This document shows, one piece after another, positions 1 to 5,315 of a DNA stretch of 5,315 nucleotides. The translations under genes and the position numbers were made by a program. How positions within the stretch are numbered: the stretch's first letter is position 1; each line of letters starts with the position of its first letter. The notes below the pieces were generated by a model. The model was not told where the DNA came from, did not search any database, and worked only from the letters and a program-made list of their open reading frames with translations. The stretch comes from Akkermansia muciniphila (GTDB lineage: Bacteria; Verrucomicrobiota; Verrucomicrobiia; Verrucomicrobiales; Akkermansiaceae). Location: contig CAMBTF010000150.1 in the NCBI GenBank assembly GCA_945870545.1, positions 1 to 5,315 of the forward strand. Direction: 5' to 3'.

Positions 1-1
1 C

Positions 2-1249
2 CTGGGGGCGGCCAACGTGCTGACCGGATTGTTTGGCGGCATGGTCGCGGTCAATTCCTTCAATCGCAGCCTGCTCAACTGGCGGGCTGGTGGGGATTCC
101 CGCTGGTCCGCCCGGTTTTGCGCGGTGTTGATTCTTGGCATTGGGGTCTTTTTTCCAGGCGTCGTGGGTTTGTTGCCGCGCCCGGTTTTGACCGGACTGA
201 TTCTTTACCTGGGTATTTCCCTTCTTCTGACCTGGCTCTGGGACAAAAGGCACGAAACGCCACTGGTGGACTATCTGGTCATCGTGGCGATGTTGGTGAT
301 CGTGGCGTTCGCGGGCATCGTGCCGGGCGTTTTGCTCGGCGTCATCATCTCCAGTCTCAGTTTTGTCATCACGTTCAGCCGAAGTTCCTCCATCAAGGTG
401 CGTTTCAACGGATCCAATCGCCGTTCCAATGTCGAGCGCCTCCATTCAGAATCCGACTGGTTAAGGCAGGAAGGCCAGCATTTGCAGGGATTTGTCCTGC
501 ACGGTTATCTTTTTTTCGGCACGTCCACGGGAGTCCTCGACCAGATCCGCGAGGTTTTCGGCGAAGCCAAGGTGGTGCTCATTGATTTCTGGGATGTGAG
601 CGGGGTTGACGCCTCATCCGCGGTGGTTTTTCGCAAAATCATCAGACTCTGCGAGAGCCATGACATCCAGACCATCTTCACCGGGTTATCCCGGCCATTG
701 CAGGCCAAGCTTGAGCGATGCGGACTCGACCTCTCCCGCCATGCCGTGCGGCTTTTTCCGGATTTGGATTACGGGCTCGAGTGGTCCGAGCAGATCCTGC
801 TGGCCGAAACGCCGGCCCAACTCACCTTGCCGGAGGCCCTAGGCCTTTCCTCTCCGTTTCCCAAGGAATTGGAGAGCTATTTTGAAAGCGTGAACATCCC
901 TGCGGGCGAGACCTTCATCCGCAGGGGGGATGAGCCGGATGCATTTTACATTGTGCTCCGGGGGCGGGTCAGTATCTCCCTGTCCATTGCCGGCACCGAC
1001 TATACGAAGCGCCTGCGCGCCTATGGCCCGGGCACGATCGTTGGAGAGATGGGATTTTTCAGCCAGGAAGTCCGCAGCGCGGACATCCGGACCGACGTTG
1101 ACTCGGTTCTAAGCAGAATGACCCAGGCCAAACTCGAGCGGCTCGAGTCAGAAGAGCCTGTCCTCGCCGGCCAGATTTGCCGCCTTGTCATTCGCACGCT
1201 TTCCAGTCGTTTGCGCACCGCCAATGAAGAAATCAGTCATCTGCTCTAA
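2..1249 (+). CDS. SulP/SLC26-family anion transporter with C-terminal STAS and cyclic-nucleotide-binding domains (5' end cut off)
   Basis: The reading frame is open from the left edge with no upstream stop, so the gene begins outside the window; the in-frame GTG at 17 is not its start. Numbering from that GTG, residues 1-125 are the last part of a SulP membrane domain. They contain the Gly/Asn/Ser-rich stretch GLFGGMVAVNSFNRSLLNW and hydrophobic segments near 34-53, 56-74 and 84-119. Residues about 155-255 form a STAS domain, with the loop DVSGVDASS (193-201) where STAS proteins carry their regulatory Ser/Thr. Residues about 283-400 form a cAMP/CRP-type binding fold: the IRRGDEPDAFYIVLRGRVSI strand region and a phosphate-binding-cassette-like segment with GE (343-344) and R353. 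SulP proteins carry sulfate, bicarbonate or other anions across the inner membrane; the substrate here cannot be told. Control by a nucleotide ligand is inference. Family assignment is firm. Confidence 0.9.
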   Translation: MGAANVLTGLFGGMVAVNSFNRSLLNWRAGGDSRWSARFCAVLILGIGVFFPGVVGLLPRPVLTGLILYLGISLLLTWLWDKRHETPLVDYLVIVAMLVIVAFAGIVPGVLLGVIISSLSFVITFSRSSSIKVRFNGSNRRSNVERLHSESDWLRQEGQHLQGFVLHGYLFFGTSTGVLDQIREVFGEAKVVLIDFWDVSGVDASSAVVFRKIIRLCESHDIQTIFTGLSRPLQAKLERCGLDLSRHAVRLFPDLDYGLEWSEQILLAETPAQLTLPEALGLSSPFPKELESYFESVNIPAGETFIRRGDEPDAFYIVLRGRVSISLSIAGTDYTKRLRAYGPGTIVGEMGFFSQEVRSADIRTDVDSVLSRMTQAKLERLESEEPVLAGQICRLVIRTLSSRLRTANEEISHLL

Positions 1250-1269
1250 GACCATCTGAATCGACCTTA

Positions 1270-1548
1270 CTAACAGGAGGCCCTCACCCAGTCGGCGTAG
1301 TCCCCGGATACCGCGACCGGATCGAGGGCGATGAATTCGGGAGTTTTTTGTAGGGGTAGAGAGCCAGCAGTCGTTTTTTCAAGGCGGGAAATGATTCGGC
1401 GGAAGTTTTCAGTAGGACGCTGGCTTTCTGGCTGTCCGCGATTTTTCCTTGCCCGAGATAGATCGAGCGGACGCTGGGAAAAATGGTGCAATGCTAGAAA
1501 TTTGCTTTTTGCGTGAAGGCCTTTCAAAGAGCCGATGGCCGGATCGGA
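1270..1548 (-). pseudogene. cutA: Frameshifted cutA (divalent-cation tolerance protein CutA1)
   Basis: On the - strand, CutA homology is split between two frames. From about 1548 to 1493 one frame gives a weak N-terminal match ending KSKFLA (family: EKLAA). From 1490 to 1344 another frame gives a strong match: CTIFPSVRSIY, GQGKI, VLLKTS and LLALYPYK. From about 1343 to 1270 the first frame resumes with TPEFIALDP, then DYADWVRASC and a TAG stop. This order and spacing fit the ~110-residue CutA1 family (E. coli: HPYQTPELL, DYLSWLNASL). One shift lies at GCAT/TGC near 1490, where a missing GC would explain it. The other lies in the A6 run at 1344-1349, where A4 or A7 would keep frame. The usual Trp before (E/Q)GKI is Gly. 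Because the two shifts cancel, one frame stays open through the region with a nonsense middle. No good start or ribosome binding site is visible. It may be true decay or sequencing error. Confidence 0.75.
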
Positions 1549-1569
1549 GGCGGGGGGAGGGCGGAGTAT

Positions 1570-1600
1570 GAAGTGAAAAGTGCCGAGTGAGCCGTGAGCA
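1570..1600. repeat. Degenerate tandem GTGA-containing repeat
   Basis: About four imperfect units of 7-8 bases sharing AGTG or GTGA follow one another (AAGTGAAA, AGTGCCG, AGTGAGCC, GTGAGCAG). The stretch lies upstream of the cutA remnant on its coding strand. No function can be read from it, and the units are imperfect enough that chance is possible. Confidence 0.35.
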
Positions 1601-1754
1601 GAGAAGAAAAACGCGACGAAACAGCCGTGGGGCAGGCTCCTTTGCTGGCTTTAGAAATCATATTTTTCGGATACAAGCGTAGCTCTGCGAGCCGCTTTGC
1701 AAAGATTTCGTTTGGCGACGGTTTTTCGGTAGGCGGGCTGACTGCATGTCAGGT

Positions 1755-1877
1755 CTATTTGAGAACAAGAGTGCGTCCGTCGTCCAATTGGATTTCCTTG
1801 GGTTGCCAAGTTGGACTCTGGTCGATGTCATCAAACTCCTGAGATTGGATTCTTATCGTCAAAAAGTCTGGCTTCAT
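1755..1877 (-). CDS. Possible small protein of 40 residues, unrecognised
   Basis: A complete short frame runs from ATG (complement of 1875-1877) to TAG (complement of 1755-1757). The codon just before the ATG is TAA, so it cannot extend upstream. The product starts MKPDFLTIRIQ and ends IQLDDGRTLVLK. It is hydrophilic and acidic in the middle (EFDDIDQS), with no membrane segment, Cys or signal peptide. The balanced composition and the ending LDDGRTLVLK look protein-like rather than random. Against it, there is no good ribosome binding site; the nearest GGAG is about 20 bases upstream. I do not recognise a family. It lies on the same strand as the cutA remnant, about 200 bases upstream of it, and may be a tiny gene, a gene remnant or chance. 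Confidence 0.3.
   Translation of the reverse strand: MKPDFLTIRIQSQEFDDIDQSPTWQPKEIQLDDGRTLVLK
1782..1816. repeat. Imperfect inverted repeat (10/11-base arms)
   Basis: The left arm GTCCAATTGG (1782-1791) pairs with the right arm CCAAGTTGGAC (1806-1816), with one unpaired base and a 14-base loop. The left arm also contains the palindrome CCAATTGG. It falls inside the possible small reading frame on the opposite strand. No T-run follows on either strand, so it does not look like an intrinsic terminator. Confidence 0.4.
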
Positions 1878-1941
1878 TTACAGCGGAAAAATCGCCGTCT
1901 CCGCCCTTGAGCAACGCCGCATCGGTGCGGATAGTCGCGTC

Positions 1942-3228
1942 GTGCCGAATCTCTCCAGCAAACTTTTCGCCGTCGCCAAGCAATACATCCCGGGAGGAGT
2001 GAACTCACCCGTCCGCGCTTTTAAAAACGTGGACGGCGAGCCGTTCTTCGTCCGCCGCGCGAAGGGCTGCCGTATCACCGACATCGATGGCAAGACCTAC
2101 ATCGACTACATCGGCTCCTGGGGGCCGAACATCCTTGGCCACGCGCCCGTAGCCATCACCAACACGATCCACCAAGTAGCCAAGGACGGCATTTCCTTCG
2201 GCATCCCGAATCCTTACGAAGTTGATATGGCGAGGACGATCTGTGAATGGGTGCCCTCGGTAGAAAAGGTACGCATGACCTCCTCCGGCACCGAGGCGAC
2301 GATGTCCGCGATCCGCGTGGCGCGCGGTTTCACGAAGCGGGATTACATCGTGAAATTCGACGGTTGCTACCATGGTCATAGTGATTCGCTGCTTGTAGCG
2401 GCGGGCTCCGGCGCGCTCACGCACGGAGAGCCGGATTCAGCGGGCGTGCCCAAAGCCTTTGCGGAAAAGACCATCGTCCTTTCTTACAATGATCCCGATG
2501 CGCTCACCGAACTCTTCGAGAAAATGGGAGATCAGATCGCCGCGATCATCGTTGAATCCTACCCCGCCAACGCCGGCCTCGTTTTCCCAAAGCCGGGATA
2601 CCTCGCCCTGCTTTCCTCGATCACGAAGCAATACGGCGCGCTGCTGATCTTCGATGAAGTGATGACCGGCTTCCGCCTTGGCAAGGCGGGCGTGCAGGGC
2701 TTGGAAAACCTCACGCCGGATCTTTCCTGCTTCGGAAAAGTGATTGGCGGCGGCCTGCCGGTCGGTGCCTTCGGCGGGCGCGCGGACGTGATGGACATGG
2801 TCGCACCCATCGGCCCGGTCTATCAGGCGGGCACGCTTTCCGGCAACCCGCTGGCGATGGCGGCCGGCCTCGCCCAGCTCCACGAGCTTTCCAGCGGCAC
2901 ACCCGATGGCTTCGCCCGCCTCGACCAGCTCGGCCTGCATTTCGAGACCGGCCTCCGCTCCCTGATGACGCAAAAAGGCATCCCTCACCGCATCAACCGC
3001 GTCGGATCCATGTTCTGCCTGTTCTTCACTGACCGCGAGATCGTCAACGTGGATGATGTGATGAAACAGGATCTCGCCCTCTTCAAAAAGTTCTTCTGGG
3101 GCTGTCTGGAAAGGGGCGTGTACATCGCCCCCTCGCCTTACGAAACCGGTTTCCTCTCCCTAGCCCATACCGAGGCGGATCTCGATGACACGCTTACGGT
3201 TTTCGAAGAGGCGTTGGCGGGCATTTAG
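1942..3228 (+). CDS. hemL: Glutamate-1-semialdehyde 2,1-aminomutase (HemL)
   Basis: A PLP-dependent cytoplasmic enzyme of the class-III aminotransferase fold. It converts glutamate-1-semialdehyde to 5-aminolevulinate, the last step of the C5 route to heme and other tetrapyrroles. The 428 residues match the usual ~426-430. The N-terminus has the signature YIPGGVNSPVRAF (15-27). Further motifs are SSGTEA (114-119), FDGCYHGHSDS (139-149), GSGALT (155-160), IFDEVMTGFR (236-245) with the cofactor-binding Asp238, GKVIGGGLPVGAFGG (265-279) with the Schiff-base Lys266, and GTLSGNPLAM (297-306). The GTG at 1942 puts the N-terminus where the family begins. It is the only ATG/GTG/TTG between the upstream in-frame stop (TGA, 1840-1842) and the conserved PGGVNSP motif. 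Its ribosome binding site is weak (GGTGCGG, about 12-18 bases upstream). No other heme gene is adjacent. The assignment is firm; the start is likely. Confidence 0.96.
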   Translation: MPNLSSKLFAVAKQYIPGGVNSPVRAFKNVDGEPFFVRRAKGCRITDIDGKTYIDYIGSWGPNILGHAPVAITNTIHQVAKDGISFGIPNPYEVDMARTICEWVPSVEKVRMTSSGTEATMSAIRVARGFTKRDYIVKFDGCYHGHSDSLLVAAGSGALTHGEPDSAGVPKAFAEKTIVLSYNDPDALTELFEKMGDQIAAIIVESYPANAGLVFPKPGYLALLSSITKQYGALLIFDEVMTGFRLGKAGVQGLENLTPDLSCFGKVIGGGLPVGAFGGRADVMDMVAPIGPVYQAGTLSGNPLAMAAGLAQLHELSSGTPDGFARLDQLGLHFETGLRSLMTQKGIPHRINRVGSMFCLFFTDREIVNVDDVMKQDLALFKKFFWGCLERGVYIAPSPYETGFLSLAHTEADLDDTLTVFEEALAGI

Positions 3229-3279
3229 GCCACGCGCGGGGGCTCTTCCGGGCGTCGTTCACGCCATGGCAAAAAAAGT

Positions 3280-3969
3280 CTATGATGGCGAACGGCGGCG
3301 GAATGGCAGGGCGAGCAGCAGGTAAAGCGCAAGGGCGATGCCCTGCATGGCGAATAGGTAAACGGGCCACCGCCCCAGATGGTCGATCAGCGAGGGGTTG
3401 TCCGGCGGGCGCGAGGCGAAGGCGAAATTGGTTTTCAGCATCACATTGATCAGCAGCGCTATCCCCTGATAGACCACGGAAATCCCGAACACTTTCAGCG
3501 GGGATTTCCACCACGGCATCTCCGGCCGCCAACCGAGGACGAGTGGGATGTGCAGCGAGGCCGCCACGATCGCGAAGTGCTGCACGAAGAAATGCACGAA
3601 CGGCAGGTGCGGCGGACCGATGCCGATCGCCGGCGTAAGCAGCGCCTGCGTTGTCGCCGCTATGCCCCAGAAATACGTCAGAGTCAGCAGCAACGGCCGC
3701 CGGGTGAAAAGCGCGAAGCCCGCCACGATCGCGGCCAGATCGCAAAGATGAAACGGCAGCACATTATCCATCGAGTAGGGATGGTCTCGCCACGCATAGA
3801 GCGCGAAGGGGTAGGCCGTCAGGTTCAGAAACACCAGCAGCGCTGTCACCATCCGCGCGCTTCCTGCTGATCTCCTCCCTAAAAGAATCAGCCCCGCAAT
3901 CACCGCGCAGCCAATGGCCAACGTCACATAATGCTCGCCGGAAAAGGGATGGAAGGAGTTTGCAGGCAT
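3280..3969 (-). CDS. YwaF-type (TIGR02206) integral membrane protein of unknown function
   Basis: From ATG at 3969 the product is 229 residues with about seven hydrophobic segments. It begins MPANSFHPFSGEHYVTL, matching the F-x-PFS-x-H start usual for this family. Recognisable family features follow: LPFHLCDLAAIVAGFALF on helix 3, YFWGIAATTQALLTP on helix 4, a HFFVQHFAIV histidine-bearing helix, an N-x-MLKTNFAF segment, and a last helix after LGRWPVYL. These match bacterial YwaF-like proteins, whose molecular role is not established; I assign only an inner-membrane location. An in-frame GTG at 4032 would add 21 residues (MISAPRPLPDPPQ...), with GAGG close upstream. I prefer 3969 because the added part is Pro/Arg-rich and outside the family pattern, and a GGGGCG lies about 8-10 bases before it. 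The gene converges on hemL with 51 bases between stops. Confidence 0.82.
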   Translation of the reverse strand: MPANSFHPFSGEHYVTLAIGCAVIAGLILLGRRSAGSARMVTALLVFLNLTAYPFALYAWRDHPYSMDNVLPFHLCDLAAIVAGFALFTRRPLLLTLTYFWGIAATTQALLTPAIGIGPPHLPFVHFFVQHFAIVAASLHIPLVLGWRPEMPWWKSPLKVFGISVVYQGIALLINVMLKTNFAFASRPPDNPSLIDHLGRWPVYLFAMQGIALALYLLLALPFRRRSPS

Positions 3970-4057
3970 GTTCACGCCCCGCAGCCTGCGCCACTGCGGC
4001 GGATCAGGCAAGGGGCGGGGAGCGGAAATCACGCCTCATCAAACTCCCCCGCCTGCC

Positions 4058-4076
4058 GGGCGGATCACATCCGCCC
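4058..4076. repeat. Perfect 8-bp inverted repeat (hairpin) in the divergent intergenic region
   Basis: GGGCGGAT (4058-4065) and ATCCGCCC (4069-4076) are exact reverse complements around a CAC loop. The element lies 25 bases upstream of the alternative GTG start (4032) of the YwaF-type gene and is flanked by two copies of CCGCCTGC. It could act in the 5' leader of that gene, bind a regulator, or be a REP-like dispersed element. Neither strand has a following T-run, so a terminator is unlikely. Confidence 0.55.
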
Positions 4077-4159
4077 CTCCCTGCCCTCCCGCCTGCGATC
4101 CTCCGGAATGATCAACAAACCCTGATTGAGTGATATGCCGGAGCATTACCACCAGCTCC

Positions 4160-4169
4160 TTTCGCGAAA
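4160..4169. promoter_or_regulatory. 10-bp palindrome, possible operator
   Basis: TTTCGCGAAA is a perfect palindrome in non-coding sequence between the divergent YwaF-type and PhzF-family genes. Its position would suit a regulator site, but I cannot assign a binding protein, and a 10-bp palindrome can arise by chance. Confidence 0.25.
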
Positions 4170-4296
4170 AGGGCAGTCAAGCGCCACAAACCGTCAAGCT
4201 TCCCTGACAACATCCCCGCCATCCCAGACACCGATTGACACTCCCACCCATTTAGGGGAGCCTTCCCAACGAAACATCCTCGCCCCATATCGCCGG

Positions 4297-4315
4297 GCGG
4301 TGATACTAATACCGC
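4297..4315. repeat. Short inverted repeat just upstream of the PhzF-family gene
   Basis: GCGGT (4297-4301) and ACCGC (4311-4315) are reverse complements around the AT-rich 9-base loop GATACTAAT, ending 15 bases before the ATG at 4331. It could be a regulatory site or a leader hairpin over the translation start. The arms are only five bases, so support is limited. Confidence 0.3.
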
Positions 4316-4330
4316 TGTTCGGCATATAAC

Positions 4331-5161
4331 ATGAAGCTTCCCATCTTCCAGATCGATGCGTTTGCCGAGGCTCCTTTTCAAGGCAATCCCGCCGCTGTTT
4401 GCCCACTCGACGAGTGGTTGCCAGATGATGTGCTCCAATCCATCGCTGCGGAGAATAACCTAGCCGAAACAGCGTTCTACGTCCGGAGGGATGGCTATTA
4501 CGATCTTCGCTGGTTTACCCCCACCAAGGAAGTTGACCTTTGCGGGCATGCCACTTTGGCCGCCGCCCACGTTCTGTTTGCAGTGGGCGACTTGACTGGG
4601 TCGCGGCTCACTTTTCAATCACGCAGCGGTCCATTGCATGTTTTTGGGGAGGACGATTTCTTGACCCTTGATTTTCCAGCTCAGGTCGGAGTTCCTTGTG
4701 AGGTTCCTGCCGGGATGGTCGAGGCTTTGGGTGCGCGTCCGAGTGCGTGTTATCGTGCGATGGACTATATGGCCATTTTCGAGAGCGAAGCAGAGATCAT
4801 AGCAATGACCCCGGACTTTCGGCGTTTAACCGCCCTAGATCTGCGGGGCGTCATCGTAACCGCACCGGGTAAGACATCGGACTTTGTGAGCCGCTTTTTT
4901 GCGCCAAACTTCGGAATCGACGAAGATCCTGTGACCGGTTCGGCGCATTGCACGCTCGCGCCGTATTGGGCAGCGCGTCTCAACAAGTCCCTCATGAATG
5001 CCCGGCAACTCTCGAAGCGGAGGGGCACACTGCGCTGCAGGGTAGAAGGCGAGCGCGTCTTCATCTCGGGGCAAACAGTGGCCTACCTCGAAGGAACCAT
5101 CCAAATCGAATGCCAACAAGATCGTGGAGCCAACGCGCTGCCGCGCGTGGCTCACGATTGA
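4331..5161 (+). CDS. PhzF-family isomerase-like protein
   Basis: A cytoplasmic protein with the diaminopimelate-epimerase-like fold; 276 residues is normal for the family. The N-terminal half has QIDAFAEAPFQGNPAAVC (7-24), NLAETAF with the catalytic-type Glu46, and FTPTKEVDLCGHATLA (62-77), in which GHA includes His73. The C-terminal half has FFAPNFGIDEDPVTGSAHC (189-207), the second-lobe DPVTGSAH signature. PhzF itself isomerises a phenazine precursor, but most members outside phenazine clusters have unknown substrates. No phenazine genes are nearby, so I give no gene symbol. The ATG at 4331 is chosen because an in-frame TAA lies at 4307-4309 and the conserved QIDAF motif follows at once. 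There is no Shine-Dalgarno-like sequence before it. It diverges from the YwaF-type gene and converges on the next gene with only 3 bases between stops. Confidence 0.92.
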   Translation: MKLPIFQIDAFAEAPFQGNPAAVCPLDEWLPDDVLQSIAAENNLAETAFYVRRDGYYDLRWFTPTKEVDLCGHATLAAAHVLFAVGDLTGSRLTFQSRSGPLHVFGEDDFLTLDFPAQVGVPCEVPAGMVEALGARPSACYRAMDYMAIFESEAEIIAMTPDFRRLTALDLRGVIVTAPGKTSDFVSRFFAPNFGIDEDPVTGSAHCTLAPYWAARLNKSLMNARQLSKRRGTLRCRVEGERVFISGQTVAYLEGTIQIECQQDRGANALPRVAHD

Positions 5162-5164
5162 CGT

Positions 5165-5315
5165 TTACGCTCTAATTTCTGCCGTGGCGGGTTCCTCCGA
5201 GAAGATCTGTTGCGCGATGGACTGGATCTGATCTTCGGTGACGTGGAGGAGGTTTTCGCGGGCTTCGGCGGGGGAGGGTATGCGGTTGTAAAAGAGAAGA
5301 CCTTCCCCGGCCCAG
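5165..5315 (-). CDS. C-terminal end of a gene running off the right edge, resembling an M16 (insulinase-type) peptidase
   Basis: On the - strand a frame is open from the right edge for 49 codons to a TAA at the complement of 5165-5167. The peptide includes GEGLLFYNRIPSPAEAREN, then LLHVTEDQIQSIAQQIF and a short acidic tail ending EIRA. The pattern of a G-E-x-LL-x-Y-x-R helix, then P-E/A-E, then V-T-x-x-x-I-x-x-x-A is what I know from the last helices of M16 zinc peptidases and related processing-peptidase-like proteins. The active-site half (HxxEH) lies outside the window, so catalytic competence cannot be judged. The assignment rests on a short tail and is moderate; that it is a real coding end is more secure, because the composition is protein-like and it abuts the PhzF-family gene tail to tail. 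Confidence 0.55.
   Translation of the reverse strand, partial: WAGEGLLFYNRIPSPAEARENLLHVTEDQIQSIAQQIFSEEPATAEIRA

Larger units (their letters stand above)
1250..1941. other. Gene-poor region between the SulP-type gene and hemL
   Basis: About 690 bases with no convincing + strand gene. It contains the - strand cutA remnant, the degenerate GTGA repeat, a perfect palindrome CTTTGCAAAG (1695-1704), the possible 40-residue small frame and the imperfect inverted repeat described separately. I see no hairpin-plus-T-run terminator after the SulP-type gene and no clear promoter pair before hemL. The stretch 1600-1754 holds nothing else I can identify. Confidence 0.6.

Noticed and set aside
1275..1280. 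Strong AGGAGG Shine-Dalgarno-like sequence on the + strand
   Set aside because: No start codon with a meaningful frame follows at suitable distance; it lies in the 3' end of the - strand cutA remnant.
1826..1841. Resemblance on the - strand to the 16S rRNA 5' motif (GAGTTTGAT)
   Set aside because: Only a nine-base coincidence; the sequence that follows has no rRNA similarity.
1594..1842. 82-codon + strand frame
   Set aside because: No recognisable motif, irregular composition, GTG start without a ribosome binding site, and it overlaps repeats and the candidate small frame on the other strand.
2437..2988. Long - strand frame inside hemL
   Set aside because: It is the antisense of a certain hemL in high-GC DNA, with Arg/Ala/Gly-rich low-complexity composition and no family features.
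3271..3277. A7 run (T7 on the - strand) after the YwaF-type stop, considered as an intrinsic terminator
   Set aside because: No stable GC hairpin directly precedes the T-run on the - strand, so the terminator call is not supported.
3194..3745. 183-codon - strand frame overlapping the YwaF-type gene
   Set aside because: It is a shifted-frame shadow of the membrane protein gene with Arg/Ala-rich composition; the other frame has clear membrane helices and family motifs.
4235..4240. TTGACA, considered as a -35 box for the PhzF-family gene
   Set aside because: No -10-like sequence lies 16-18 bases downstream (the sequence there is GAGCCT).
4325..4330. TATAAC, considered as a -10 box
   Set aside because: It touches the ATG at 4331, too close to give a transcript start upstream of the start codon.
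4331..5161. Reading this as evidence for phenazine biosynthesis
   Set aside because: PhzF-like proteins are widespread without phenazine clusters and no other phz gene is present in the window.

Overview
The window reads as chromosomal DNA from a moderately GC-rich Gram-negative-type bacterium. Gene starts are often GTG and ribosome binding sites are weak. Together with the style of the HemL and membrane proteins this made me think of Verrucomicrobiota, but that placement is inference; no rRNA or other phylogenetic marker is present. I see no IS element, CRISPR array, tRNA, rRNA or phage gene.

Layout, left to right. (1) 2-1249, + strand: the 3' part of a SulP/SLC26-type anion transporter whose soluble tail carries a STAS domain and then a cyclic-nucleotide-binding (CAP/CRP-like) domain. 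(2) 1250-1941: about 690 bases with no intact ordinary gene on the + strand. On the - strand it holds a decayed or mis-assembled cutA (1270-1548), recognisable only when two reading frames are joined, and a possible 40-residue small protein (1755-1877). It also holds short degenerate repeats and inverted repeats. (3) 1942-3228, + strand: hemL, glutamate-1-semialdehyde 2,1-aminomutase, apparently complete with a GTG start. (4) 3280-3969, - strand: a seven-helix membrane protein of the YwaF/TIGR02206 type, convergent with hemL. (5) 3970-4330: a divergent intergenic region with a perfect 8-bp hairpin, a 10-bp palindrome and another short inverted repeat. (6) 4331-5161, + strand: a PhzF-family isomerase-like protein. 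(7) 5165-5315, - strand: the last 49 codons of a gene entering from the right edge, resembling the end of an M16 (insulinase-type) peptidase and ending 3 bases from the PhzF-family stop codon.

The genes do not form an obvious pathway or operon. HemL makes 5-aminolevulinate for tetrapyrroles, the SulP protein moves anions, and the others are generic housekeeping or uncharacterised families. I found no convincing new multi-gene system. The points most worth a second look are the doubly frameshifted cutA whose two shifts cancel, the SulP-STAS-cNMP fusion, the unlisted small reading frame, and the inverted repeats in the two intergenic regions.
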